NCBI GenBank assembly: GCA_002313795.1
Contig: DCCL01000109.1
Span: 1 to 12,366 of the forward strand
Length of the DNA: 12,366 bases
From: Faecalibacterium prausnitzii
GTDB lineage: Bacteria > Bacillota > Clostridia > Oscillospirales > Ruminococcaceae
Reading direction: 5' to 3'
A program made the position numbers and the translations under genes. The notes beneath the pieces were generated by a model. It was not told the DNA's origin and made no database searches. It worked only from the letters and a program-made list of their open reading frames with translations. Of this stretch, positions 1 to 6,776 are shown in pieces (the stretch's first letter is position 1; each line of letters opens with the position of its first letter).

Positions 1-105
1 ATCGGCAGCGTGACCCTCTCGCCGCGCGGGGACTGGCGGATGCCCAGCGATGCCTGCGCTGCCCTGTGGCTGGCGGAGCTGGAGCAGCTTTCCATAAAGG
101 AATAA
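1..105 (+). CDS. 3' end of an unidentified protein (partial)
   Basis: An open frame enters from the left edge and ends with TAA at 103-105, giving 34 C-terminal residues (starting [10 protein letters not shown], ending LEQLSIKE). The last part is helix-like and rich in Ala, Leu and Glu. I do not recognise the family from so short a tail. It ends three bases before the next gene, whose ribosome binding site (AAAGGA) lies inside this frame's last codons, so the two are probably co-transcribed. That this is coding rests on the open frame, its codon usage like the neighbours' and the tight spacing to the next gene. Confidence 0.6.
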   Translation: MGSVTLSPRGDWRMPSDACAALWLAELEQLSIKE

Positions 106-108
106 GGT

Positions 109-462
109 ATGAAGCAGAAGAAAGTACTCGTCAACATCATCTTTGCTGTCATCGTTCTGACCATTGCCGCCGCCCTGCTGGTGTGGCGCAACAGCCAGGC
201 TTCCGGCTCCGCCCTGGGGGCAGAGCTGATCTACGGCGACAGCAATACCACCATGCATTTTTCGCTGGATCAGGATGCCACCTATGACGTGGACACCGGT
301 TACTATACAGTGCACATCGAGATCAAAGACGGTGCGGCCCGTTTTATAGATTCTCCCTGCCCGGATCACATCTGCGAAAGCTTTGGCTGGCTGTCCAATG
401 AGGACCAGACAGCAACCTGTCTGCCGGCCCGCGCAGTGCTGACCATCGTTCCTCTGTCCTGA
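109..462 (+). CDS. NusG domain II-containing membrane-anchored protein
   Basis: This 117-residue protein has one N-terminal membrane segment (about residues 6-25, after MKQKK) and an extracytoplasmic domain of about 90 residues. The C-terminal half has the NusG domain II signature: Ser-Pro-Cys-Pro-Asp-His-x-Cys (C84, C89), a Gly-Trp turn (93-94), then Thr-Cys-Leu-Pro-Ala-Arg (C104) and a hydrophobic strand. This family (Pfam NusG_II) is common in Firmicutes, often near ApbE/Rnf-type redox or isoprenoid genes, and its biochemical role is not established. The three cysteines could bind metal or form a disulfide; that is inference. The ATG follows an AAAGGA site. The next gene starts 21 bases after the stop, suggesting an operon with the LCP protein. 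Family call is firm; function is unknown. Confidence 0.85.
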   Translation: MKQKKVLVNIIFAVIVLTIAAALLVWRNSQASGSALGAELIYGDSNTTMHFSLDQDATYDVDTGYYTVHIEIKDGAARFIDSPCPDHICESFGWLSNEDQTATCLPARAVLTIVPLS

Positions 463-483
463 TCGAAAAAGGAGATCTTTTCT

Positions 484-2193
484 ATGAAGGATGATAACAA
501 TCGTTCGCTGCGGCACATCCGCCGCGGCACGGAGGAAGACCGCTCCCAGACTGTGGAAGTGGACAGCTCCGCCTTTTTCTCGGAGACTCCGGTGGAGCCG
601 CCCCGGCGGCGCACCCCTCCGCCTCCCCCGCCGCGCAAGCCGGGCCGCTCTTCCGGCTCCCGTCCGCCGGTTCCTTCCGGGGACGGCACCGTGGCAGAGA
701 TGCCCAAAAGCGGTAAGATCCTGCTGGGTCTGCAGGGCATTCTGAGCATTGCTACGCTTGTGCAGCTCTGGCGCACCCAGATGCTGCCCGTGCTGTACCT
801 GGTCATCATCGCGGCACTGCTGGTGTTGCTGTGGCTGCTGGTCAAGCGCTGCCAGGAGTATAATGTGCCCGGCAAGGTATCCCGCGTATTCTCGGCGGTG
901 CTGTGCGCAGCCATGGCCATTGGCTGCATCTGGGCCCAGCAGGGTCTGGCTGCACTGGGCAGCATGACCTCCGGCCTGCTCACCGGCGCAGAGGCCAATC
1001 AGATCACCAAGGAATCGTTCGTGGTCTACCTGAGCGGCGTGGACAACCGCGGTGAGCTGACCGAAAAGGCCCGCAGCGATGTGAACATCATCGCGGTGGT
1101 CAACCCGGTCACCAAGCGGGTGGCCCTGATCAACACGCCCCGCGATTACTATGTGGATCTGGCCGGTACCAACAGCAAGGATAAGCTGACCCATGCCGGT
1201 CTGTATGGCGTGGAGACCAGCATGGCAACGCTGGGCAATCTCTACGGCGTGAACGTAGACCACTACATCCGCATCAACTTTGCGGGCTTCATCAGCATCA
1301 TCGACGCCATCGGCGGCGTGGATGTCTACTCCGACCAGGCCTTCACCTCGGTGGGCAGTCCCGGATACTACGACCCCACCACCTTTGCCGAGGGTTGGAA
1401 CCATCTGGACGGCAAGTCTGCTCTGGCCTTCGCCCGGGAGCGCCATGCCTTCAAGACCGGCGACATCCAGCGCGGCATCAACCAGATGAAGGTCATTGAT
1501 GCCATGGTGAACAAGCTGAAGTCTCCGACCCTGCTCATGAGCTTCTCCAAGCTGATGGATGCCGCCTCGGACTGCTTTGTGACCAGCCTTTCGCAGGACC
1601 AGATCTCTGCTCTGGTCCGGATGCAGCTGAGCGACCTCGCCAGCTGGGACATCCAGAGCTACAGTGTCACCGGCACCGGTGCCAAGAGCACCAAGTGCTA
1701 CTCGGCCAAGGGCCAGAGCCTCTATGTCATGAAGCCGGATGAGAACTCGGTCAACGAGGCAAAGGCTCTCATTGCCGCTGTTCTGGGCGGCGAGGACAAG
1801 CTCACCAGTACCAGCCAGACTCCGGAGAAGACCGACGTCTTCACTCCCACCGCAGACCCCAACGCCGCCGTGTCGGTGCCGGAGGAGTCCCCGGACAGCG
1901 TCATCGTCGATGAGCCTGCCGACAGCGAAGCTCCTGCTGACGAAACGCCTGCAGAGCAGCCTGCTGACGGCGAAACGCCCAGCGAGCCCAATGCTTCCAC
2001 CGAAGCACCTGCCGATGGCGGCAGTGCTGAGGCTCCGGCAGACGGCACACCTGATCTGCCCGCTATCTCCATGCCCACTCAGGAGCAGGTGGAGCAGGCA
2101 GCCTCTTCCCTGCATCAGGCCGCTTCCACTGTGCTGGATGCCCTCTTCGGCTCCGGCACCGATGCAGCCAGCTCGGAAAACACTGCAGCCTGA
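484..2193 (+). CDS. LytR-CpsA-Psr (LCP) family cell-wall glycopolymer transferase
   Basis: This 569-residue protein is a probable phosphotransferase that attaches wall glycopolymers from lipid carriers to peptidoglycan, working on the outer face of the membrane. The order is: a basic, Pro-rich cytoplasmic segment (1-75, with a run of six prolines at 45-50), three predicted membrane segments (about 77-95, 101-120, 135-155), then the LCP domain (about 177-350). Family landmarks are visible: Asn-Thr-Pro-Arg-Asp (R220, D221), Lys-Leu-Thr-His-Ala (234-238), the I-G-G-V-D-V strand (276-281), and Ala-Arg-Glu-Arg (R318, R320) followed by D327, R330 and Q334. These correspond to the polyprenyl-phosphate-binding arginines and metal-binding acids. 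Residues about 440-530 are an acidic, low-complexity Ala/Pro/Glu/Asp tail with repeated (E)APAD units, ending in a short helix. The start has a clear AAGGAG site. The glycopolymer substrate cannot be told. Confidence 0.93.
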   Translation: MKDDNNRSLRHIRRGTEEDRSQTVEVDSSAFFSETPVEPPRRRTPPPPPPRKPGRSSGSRPPVPSGDGTVAEMPKSGKILLGLQGILSIATLVQLWRTQMLPVLYLVIIAALLVLLWLLVKRCQEYNVPGKVSRVFSAVLCAAMAIGCIWAQQGLAALGSMTSGLLTGAEANQITKESFVVYLSGVDNRGELTEKARSDVNIIAVVNPVTKRVALINTPRDYYVDLAGTNSKDKLTHAGLYGVETSMATLGNLYGVNVDHYIRINFAGFISIIDAIGGVDVYSDQAFTSVGSPGYYDPTTFAEGWNHLDGKSALAFARERHAFKTGDIQRGINQMKVIDAMVNKLKSPTLLMSFSKLMDAASDCFVTSLSQDQISALVRMQLSDLASWDIQSYSVTGTGAKSTKCYSAKGQSLYVMKPDENSVNEAKALIAAVLGGEDKLTSTSQTPEKTDVFTPTADPNAAVSVPEESPDSVIVDEPADSEAPADETPAEQPADGETPSEPNASTEAPADGGSAEAPADGTPDLPAISMPTQEQVEQAASSLHQAASTVLDALFGSGTDAASSENTAA

Positions 2194-2207
2194 CCTCTCA
2201 TAAAAAC

Positions 2208-2248
2208 AAAATCCCCTTCCGGCTTTGTGAACCGGAAGGGGATTTTTG
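2208..2248. terminator. Bidirectional intrinsic terminator between LCP gene and the FakA-like gene
   Basis: A perfect 15-bp stem pairs 2208-2222 with 2232-2246 around a nine-base loop. On the plus strand the right arm ends in a T run (2243-2247), terminating the LCP transcript. On the minus strand the left arm also reads out into a T-rich stretch (complement of 2202-2211), so it can end the deoB operon too. The two converging genes share it. Confidence 0.9.
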
Positions 2249-2256
2249 TTGTGTTC

Positions 2257-2508
2257 TCAGCCTTTCAGGCCGCGGGACTGGCGGTCCATATCTTTCACAA
2301 CGATGTCGAAGATCTCGCCCAGCGTGGAGCAATACTCAAGGATCTTCCACGGCTCGTTGGTGTGGAAATGGATCTTGATGAGGTCATCGTCTCCGACGGC
2401 CAGCAGGCTGTCACCCTCAAAGTGGGTCCGGATATACGCATCAATAGCGTCCTCGTCCAGGCCCTTGCCCTCAATGAGGAGCTGCGTATCATAGCGAAAT
2501 TCTATCAT
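2257..2508 (-). CDS. Free-standing FakA/YloV linker-like (DAK-associated) domain protein
   Basis: This 83-residue protein resembles the segment of fatty-acid kinase subunit FakA (YloV; the DAK1-like C-terminal region) that joins the kinase domain to the FakB-binding domain. The match is to its pattern Gly-Asp-Ser-Leu-Leu-x-Val-x-Asp-Asp-x-Leu-x-Lys-x-His-x-His (residues about 32-49), then a Pro/Leu-Glu-Tyr helix, Leu-Gly-Glu, and a closing strand ending Asp-Met-Asp-Arg-Gln. The kinase (DhaL) and FakB-binding domains are both absent. The two linker histidines are kept, but where FakA usually has Tyr-Cys-Thr near the start this protein has Tyr-Asp-Thr. It starts 12 bases after deoB, with the Shine-Dalgarno GTGAGGA overlapping the deoB stop, so the two are co-transcribed. 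Its role is unknown; it may be a dimerisation or regulatory module. Similarity was judged by eye. Confidence 0.75.
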   Translation of the reverse strand: MIEFRYDTQLLIEGKGLDEDAIDAYIRTHFEGDSLLAVGDDDLIKIHFHTNEPWKILEYCSTLGEIFDIVVKDMDRQSRGLKG

Positions 2509-2520
2509 GGCGCTTTATCC

Positions 2521-3699
2521 TCACTTCAGGATATCGCCCAGCACGCTCTGACCATCCAGGGAGGAAGCATCCACACCCAGATAATCGCAGATGGTGTGTG
2601 CAATGGTGCCGAAGCAGAGCCTGGTGCCCAGATTTACGCCCGGCTTGATGCCCTTGCCGCAGATAAGGTAGGGCACGTACTCACGGGTATGGTCAGTGGT
2701 CTTGGTATAGGAGGGGTCGCAGCCGTGGTCAGCCGTGACCATCAGGATATCGCCCTCCCGCATGCCGGGGATGAAGTCGGCCAGGAACTTGTCGAACTCA
2801 GTAGCTGCAGCAGCGTAGCCTGCCACATCGCGGCGGTGGCCGTAAAGCATATCAAAGTCCACCAGATTCACGAAGGCCAGACCATCGAAGTCGCGGGTCT
2901 GCAATGCCTTGGTGAAGGCGATGCCGTTGGTGTTGCCGGTGGTCTTGATCTTCTCGGTGACGCCCTGACCATCAAAGATATCGAAGATCTTGCCCACGGC
3001 GATGACGTCCTTATCGGCATCCTTCAGCAGGTCCAGCATGGTCTTGCGGGGCGGCTTCAGGCTCAGGTCGTGGCGGTTGGTGGTGCGGTAGAAAGTATCT
3101 GCGGTGTGGCCCAGGAAGGGGCGTGCGATGACGCGGCCCACGCCGTACTCACCCTTGAGCATCTCACGGGCAATTTCACAGTAGCGGTACAGCTCATGCA
3201 CCGGCACCAGCTCTTCGTTGGCTGCCACCTGGAACACACTGTCAGCACTGGTGTAGACGATGAGGGCATTCTCCTTCATGGCCTGCTCGCCGTAGTCCTT
3301 CAGCACCTGCGTGCCGGAGTAGGGCTTGTTGCAGAGCACTTTGTGGCCGGTCTTCTCCTCGAACTCGTGGATGAGCTCCTCCGGGAAGCCATTGGGGAAG
3401 GTGGGCAGCGGCTTGGGGCTGACCACACCGGCGATCTCCCAGTGGCCGATGGTGGTATCCTTGCCCATGCTCTGCTCCTGCAGGCGGGCGAAAGAGCCGA
3501 TGGGGGCGTCACACTTTTCCCCGGCGGTCACACCATCGATGTTGAACATGCCCAGCTTGCGCAGATTGGGGCAGTTGAAGTTGGGGTGTTTGGCGATGGC
3601 GCCGAGGGTGTTGGTGCCCTCATCGCCAAAGGCGGCGGCATCCGGCTCTGCACCGATGCCGAAGCTGTCCAGAACGATCAGAAAAACGCGCTTTTCCAT
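2521..3699 (-). CDS. deoB: Phosphopentomutase
   Basis: DeoB interconverts ribose 1-phosphate and ribose 5-phosphate (and the deoxy forms), linking nucleoside breakdown to the pentose phosphate pathway in the cytoplasm. The 392-residue length is normal. It has the alkaline-phosphatase-fold metal motifs: D11 in the opening LDSFGIG, the Gly-Lys-Asp-Thr segment (79-82), whose T82 matches the phosphorylated threonine of the Bacillus enzyme, Gly-His-Trp-Glu (85-88), a late Val-Asp-Phe-Asp followed by Gly-His-Arg-Arg-Asp, then Thr-Ala-Asp-His-Gly and Thr-Asp-His-Thr-Arg-Glu. All expected metal ligands appear present. The start is preceded by GGAG at a ten-base spacing, and a good promoter lies about 80 bases upstream. 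No nucleoside phosphorylase or other deo genes are nearby; the only partner is the FakA-like small gene downstream. Confidence 0.97.
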   Translation of the reverse strand: MEKRVFLIVLDSFGIGAEPDAAAFGDEGTNTLGAIAKHPNFNCPNLRKLGMFNIDGVTAGEKCDAPIGSFARLQEQSMGKDTTIGHWEIAGVVSPKPLPTFPNGFPEELIHEFEEKTGHKVLCNKPYSGTQVLKDYGEQAMKENALIVYTSADSVFQVAANEELVPVHELYRYCEIAREMLKGEYGVGRVIARPFLGHTADTFYRTTNRHDLSLKPPRKTMLDLLKDADKDVIAVGKIFDIFDGQGVTEKIKTTGNTNGIAFTKALQTRDFDGLAFVNLVDFDMLYGHRRDVAGYAAAATEFDKFLADFIPGMREGDILMVTADHGCDPSYTKTTDHTREYVPYLICGKGIKPGVNLGTRLCFGTIAHTICDYLGVDASSLDGQSVLGDILK

Positions 3700-3776
3700 T
3701 ACGCTTTCACTCCGTTTCCTTTATAATTGTGCTCACCGCCGCCCGGCGGGCAGAAGTGAGACTTTTGATTACCCTT

Positions 3777-3805
3777 ATTATAGGCGATGGCGCTGTTTTT
3801 CGCAA
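3777..3805 (-). promoter_or_regulatory. Promoter of the deoB operon
   Basis: On the minus strand, TTGCGA (complement of 3800-3805) lies exactly 17 bases from a perfect TATAAT (complement of 3777-3782). Transcription would begin near 3770, leaving a leader of about 70 bases before deoB. The leader includes a GC-rich self-complementary patch near 3738-3750. No experimental start is available. Confidence 0.75.
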
Positions 3806-3875
3806 GCGTTTTATCTTCTTCTCTTTTCTGGGCATCTGTCATGAAAATTTAAGGTTTTCTTTTCTGAAATTTTTC

Positions 3876-3904
3876 TTGCCCTCTTGCATACAAGCGGGTA
3901 TAAT
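3876..3904 (+). promoter_or_regulatory. Promoter of the pyk-luxS operon
   Basis: TTGCCC (3876-3881), a 17-base spacer and a perfect TATAAT (3899-3904) form a sigma-A-type promoter. The spacer contains a small symmetric sequence CTTG-CATA-CAAG (3883-3894), which could be an operator, though the half-sites are only four bases. Together with the divergent deoB promoter this accounts for the 327-base gene-free region 3700-4026. The AT-rich stretch 3806-3875 between the promoters holds nothing else I can name. Confidence 0.75.
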
Positions 3905-3910
3905 ATAGAA

Positions 3911-4026
3911 TGGTAAGGTTTTCAAAGTTACCTGACCGGGCCGACCCCCGGCCAGCGGCCGCAGAACGTCTTGACTTCTGCGCGCCATGATAGAGGATAA
4001 AAAGAACAGTTGGAGGTAGTATATTT
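3911..4026 (+). promoter_or_regulatory. Structured 5' leader of pyk
   Basis: The predicted leader of about 115 bases contains two small hairpins. One pairs GGCCG (3939-3943) with CGGCC (3949-3953). The other pairs CGCAGAA (3960-3966) with TTCTGCG (3976-3982). Neither is followed by a T run, so they are not terminators. The ribosome binding site TTGGAGGT lies nine bases before the pyk ATG. I see no match to a riboswitch class I know; transcript stabilisation is one possible role. Confidence 0.4.
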
Positions 4027-5781
4027 ATGAGAAAGACCAAGATCATCTGCACCCTGGGCCCGTCCACCGATAAGGATGGCGTGCTGCGCGAGCTGGTGGC
4101 CAACGGCATGAACGTGGCCCGCTTCAATTTTTCCCACGGCTCCTATGAGGAGCACAAGGGACGTCTGGACATGCTGAAGGCTGTCCGCACCGAGCTGGGC
4201 AAGCCCGTGGCTGCTCTGCTGGACACCAAGGGCCCCGAGATCCGTCTGAAGGAGTTCAAGAACGGCGTTGAGATGCTGGAAGCCGGCCAGACCTTCACCC
4301 TGACCACCCGCGAGGTGGAGGGCACCAAGGAGATCTGCTCCATCACCTACAAGGACCTGCCTCAGGATGTGCAGGAGGGCGGCACCATCATGCTGGACGA
4401 CGGCCTTATCAAGCTGTCCATCCAGAAGGTCACTGATACTGACATCACCTGCGAGGTGCTGAACAGCGGCAAGATCAAGAACAAGAAGGGTGTCAACGTC
4501 CCCGGCGTCCACCTCTCCATGCCTTACCTGAGCCAGCGCGACCGGGACGACATCATCTTTGGCGTGCAGCAGGGCTTTGACTTCATCGCCGCTTCCTTCG
4601 TGCGCACCGCACAGGACGTCTACGACATCCGCAACCTGCTGAACGAGTACGACTCTCATATCCGCATCATCGCCAAGATCGAGAACCGCGAGGGCGTGGA
4701 CAACATCGATGCCATCCTGTCCGCTGCCGATGCCGTCATGGTCGCCCGCGGCGACCTGGGTGTTGAGATCGACTTCACCGAGCTGCCCGGCATCCAGAAG
4801 AGCGTCATCGACCGCTCCTTCTCCTTCGGCAAGCCCATCGTCACCGCTACCCAGATGCTGGACAGCATGATGGTCAACCCCCGCCCCACCCGCGCTGAGA
4901 TCTCCGACGTGGCAAACGCCATCTACGACGGCACTTCTGCCATCATGCTCTCCGGCGAGACCGCCGCAGGCGCTTACCCTGTTGAGGCCCTGAAGACCAT
5001 GTCCGCTATCGCAGAGCGCACCGAGAACGAGGTGCACTACCGTGACAGCCGTCTGGCTGACACCACCGGCCAGATCAGCGTCAGCGATGCTACCGCACAC
5101 GCTGCCTGCCTGACCGCAAAGGACGTCAACGCCTCTGCCATCGTCACCGTGTCCGAGTCCGGCAACACCGCCCGCCTGCTGAGCAAGTACCGCCCGGCAC
5201 AGCCCATCATCGCCTGCGTCATGGACGAGCAGGTGCAGCGTCAGCTCTCCATCTCCTGGGGCATCACCCCGCTGATGATGGACCTGGCCACCAGCACCGA
5301 TGAGCTGATCGAGAAGTCCACCAATCTGGCCAAGGAGAACGGCTACCTGCACGACGGCGAGCTGGCTGTTGTGACCGCAGGCGTCCCCGTGGGCGTCTCC
5401 GGCACCACCAACATGATCAAGATCCACATGATCGGCAACTGCCTGTCCACCGGTGTGGGCATCGGCCCCGAGGGTGCTGCTCTGGCCAACGCCACCGGCA
5501 AGGCCTGTGTCTGCCACACTCTGGAAGAAGTCCGTGCAAAGTTCAAGCCCGGCATGGTGCTGGTCGTTCCCTCCACCTCCAATGAGATGCTGAGCTACGT
5601 CCGTGACGCCGCCGCTCTGGTGGTCGAGGAAGCCGGCCTGAACAGCCACGCCGCTATCGCCGGTAAGGCTCTGCTCAAGCCCACCATCGTGGGTGCAGTG
5701 GGTGCCACCTCTCACATCCGCGACGGCCTGATGGTCGCTGTGGACTGCGCACACGGCAGCGTGCAGCGCCTGCAGGCCTGA
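4027..5781 (+). CDS. pyk: Pyruvate kinase with C-terminal phosphohistidine-like domain
   Basis: Pyruvate kinase converts phosphoenolpyruvate and ADP to pyruvate and ATP, the last step of glycolysis. The 584 residues are the long Bacillus-type form: the catalytic core with inserted B domain (1 to about 345), the C domain (to about 470), and an extra C-terminal segment (about 490-580) like the mobile domain of PEP synthase/PPDK. Visible active-site residues are R32, N34, S36 and H37, D66-T67-K68-G69, catalytic K217 with E219, D243 in Arg-Gly-Asp-Leu-Gly, and T275 in Ala-Thr-Gln-Met-Leu. E71 in Gly-Pro-Glu-Ile-Arg is the residue found in K+-dependent enzymes (lysine in independent ones). The extra domain keeps Asn-Ser-His-Ala-Ala (539-543) around the position of the phospho-carrier histidine. 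Codon usage is strongly biased to C/G-ending codons, as expected for a highly expressed gene. luxS follows after 18 bases. Confidence 0.98.
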   Translation: MRKTKIICTLGPSTDKDGVLRELVANGMNVARFNFSHGSYEEHKGRLDMLKAVRTELGKPVAALLDTKGPEIRLKEFKNGVEMLEAGQTFTLTTREVEGTKEICSITYKDLPQDVQEGGTIMLDDGLIKLSIQKVTDTDITCEVLNSGKIKNKKGVNVPGVHLSMPYLSQRDRDDIIFGVQQGFDFIAASFVRTAQDVYDIRNLLNEYDSHIRIIAKIENREGVDNIDAILSAADAVMVARGDLGVEIDFTELPGIQKSVIDRSFSFGKPIVTATQMLDSMMVNPRPTRAEISDVANAIYDGTSAIMLSGETAAGAYPVEALKTMSAIAERTENEVHYRDSRLADTTGQISVSDATAHAACLTAKDVNASAIVTVSESGNTARLLSKYRPAQPIIACVMDEQVQRQLSISWGITPLMMDLATSTDELIEKSTNLAKENGYLHDGELAVVTAGVPVGVSGTTNMIKIHMIGNCLSTGVGIGPEGAALANATGKACVCHTLEEVRAKFKPGMVLVVPSTSNEMLSYVRDAAALVVEEAGLNSHAAIAGKALLKPTIVGAVGATSHIRDGLMVAVDCAHGSVQRLQA

Positions 5782-5799
5782 GCCTCGGGAGGAACTGAG

Positions 5800-6252
5800 A
5801 TGGAACGCATTGCAAGTTTCTGCGTAGACCATACCAAACTCGACCGCGGCATGTACCTGAGCCGTCAGGACGGCGATGTGCTGACCTGGGACATCCGGAT
5901 GAAGAAGCCCAATCAGGGCGATTATCTCTCCACCGGTTCTGCCCACACGCTGGAACACCTGTTCGCCACCTATGCCCGCAACAGCAAGTATCAGGACGGC
6001 GTTATCTATGTCGGCCCCATGGGCTGCCGCACCGGCTTCTACCTGCTGACCCGTGGACTGACCTCGGCGCAGGCGCTGGAACTGACGGTGGACTCCTTCC
6101 GCTTCATGGCTGCTTTTGAGGGTGCTGTGCCCGGTGCCAGCGAAGTGGAGTGCGGCAACTACCGTGACATGGACCTTCCTGCCGCCAAGGCCGAAGCCGC
6201 CGCCATGCTGCCTGTGCTGGAAGCACTGACCGCTGATGACCTGCACTATTAA
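5800..6252 (+). CDS. luxS: S-ribosylhomocysteine lyase
   Basis: LuxS cleaves S-ribosylhomocysteine to homocysteine and DPD, the precursor of autoinducer-2, in the activated methyl cycle. The 150-residue protein has the metal site His-Thr-Leu-Glu-His (H49, E52, H53) with C118 in Glu-Cys-Gly-Asn-Tyr-Arg-Asp, and the catalytic C76 in Pro-Met-Gly-Cys-Arg-Thr-Gly-Phe. Length and motifs are complete, so the enzyme should be active. The ATG is preceded by GGGAGGA at seven bases. It follows pyk by 18 bases with no promoter or terminator between, so it is probably carried on the glycolytic transcript; no Pfs nucleosidase or methionine gene adjoins it. Whether AI-2 serves as a signal here or only as a by-product cannot be read from the sequence. 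Confidence 0.98.
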   Translation: MERIASFCVDHTKLDRGMYLSRQDGDVLTWDIRMKKPNQGDYLSTGSAHTLEHLFATYARNSKYQDGVIYVGPMGCRTGFYLLTRGLTSAQALELTVDSFRFMAAFEGAVPGASEVECGNYRDMDLPAAKAEAAAMLPVLEALTADDLHY

Positions 6253-6264
6253 GCAATAATTCAC

Positions 6265-6315
6265 AATGCCCCTTCTGCCCGGAGAGCTTCTTCCGGATGC
6301 AGAAGGGGCATTTTT
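6265..6315 (+). terminator. Intrinsic terminator of pyk-luxS
   Basis: A 14-bp stem pairs 6265-6278 with 6299-6312. It is extended by an inner five-base stem (6279-6283 with 6292-6296) with a two-base bulge, and followed by a T run (6311-6315). The orientation fits luxS. The minus-strand exit has few T residues, so it would end the converging peptide gene less well. Confidence 0.9.
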
Positions 6316-6337
6316 CTGTCTGTGCTCTGTTTTCCGG

Positions 6338-6574
6338 TCACACTTCCCCGATGACCGGCAGCAGGTCGCTGAGCTTATCGAAATAGTTCACGATAGTGAC
6401 CACATTGTTGACGATGGAGCTTCCCGCCGAGAAGATACGGGCCACATAATTCAGCACCCGGCCGATATCCTGAAACGCCTGCCATGCGGTGGTCTCGCCG
6501 CCGCAGAGATAGACCATCTCTTCTTCCCCGATCGTATTATACTGTGCGGGCATCTGCATCTGATAATTGCTCAT
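6338..6574 (-). CDS. Double-glycine leader peptide, bacteriocin-like (orphan)
   Basis: This 78-residue protein looks like a secreted-peptide precursor. Residues 1-26 end in Cys-Gly-Gly and fit the double-glycine leader pattern: Ile at -12, Gly -11, Glu -8, Met -7, Leu -4, Gly -2 and Gly -1. Such leaders are cut after GG by peptidase-containing (C39) ABC exporters. The predicted mature part, about 52 residues starting Glu-Thr-Thr-Ala-Trp, is mildly acidic and amphipathic. It has hydrophobic runs around an Ala-Gly-Ser-Ser segment, a Tyr-Phe-Asp-Lys turn and the end Pro-Val-Ile-Gly-Glu-Val, and no cysteines, so lanthipeptide rings are unlikely. A strong AAAGGA site precedes the ATG. No exporter, immunity or modification gene lies in the window. 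It could be a class II bacteriocin, a signal peptide or another exported peptide. The leader is what I see; export and activity are inferred. Confidence 0.75.
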   Translation of the reverse strand: MSNYQMQMPAQYNTIGEEEMVYLCGGETTAWQAFQDIGRVLNYVARIFSAGSSIVNNVVTIVNYFDKLSDLLPVIGEV

Positions 6575-6717
6575 AGTTTCTTTCCTTTCCGCTGACGCTG
6601 TGCTGATTTTTCAATCTCTCTGTACGGAGCAGTGCCCTCGGGCCTGTCCTCGGCTTTATCCTACCAGAGTTAGCTGGAAAAATCTGTCAGAACCTGCGAA
6701 GTGGGAAATTTTTTGAT
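6575..6717. other. Upstream region of the leader-peptide gene
   Basis: This gap separates the peptide gene from the glyA terminator. It should contain the peptide promoter on the minus strand, but I find no convincing pair: a CTGACA (complement of about 6687-6692) is too far from the nearest TATAAT-like sequence. A small symmetric sequence (CCAG-N6-CTGG) lies near 6663-6676. I see no RNA gene or ORF here. Confidence 0.4.
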
Positions 6718-6752
6718 ATAAAAAAGAGGCGCTGCTCTTCACAGCGCCTCTT
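6718..6752 (-). terminator. Intrinsic terminator of glyA
   Basis: A perfect 11-bp stem pairs 6724-6734 with 6742-6752 around a seven-base loop. Read on the minus strand it is followed by a run of T (complement of 6720-6725 and beyond). It lies 25 bases past the glyA stop codon. Confidence 0.92.
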
Positions 6753-6776
6753 GGGGCCTTATCGGGATGTTATCGC

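Noticed and set aside
2227..3726. Plus-strand open frame of 499 codons opposite deoB.
   Set aside because: It runs through the terminator hairpin and mirrors the deoB codons; deoB itself is unmistakable.
3928..6264. Long open frame on the minus strand opposite pyk and luxS (778 codons).
   Set aside because: It is the antisense shadow of GC-rich, codon-biased genes. The sequence is rich in His, Gly, Ala and Gln with no domain pattern, while the plus-strand products are complete enzymes.
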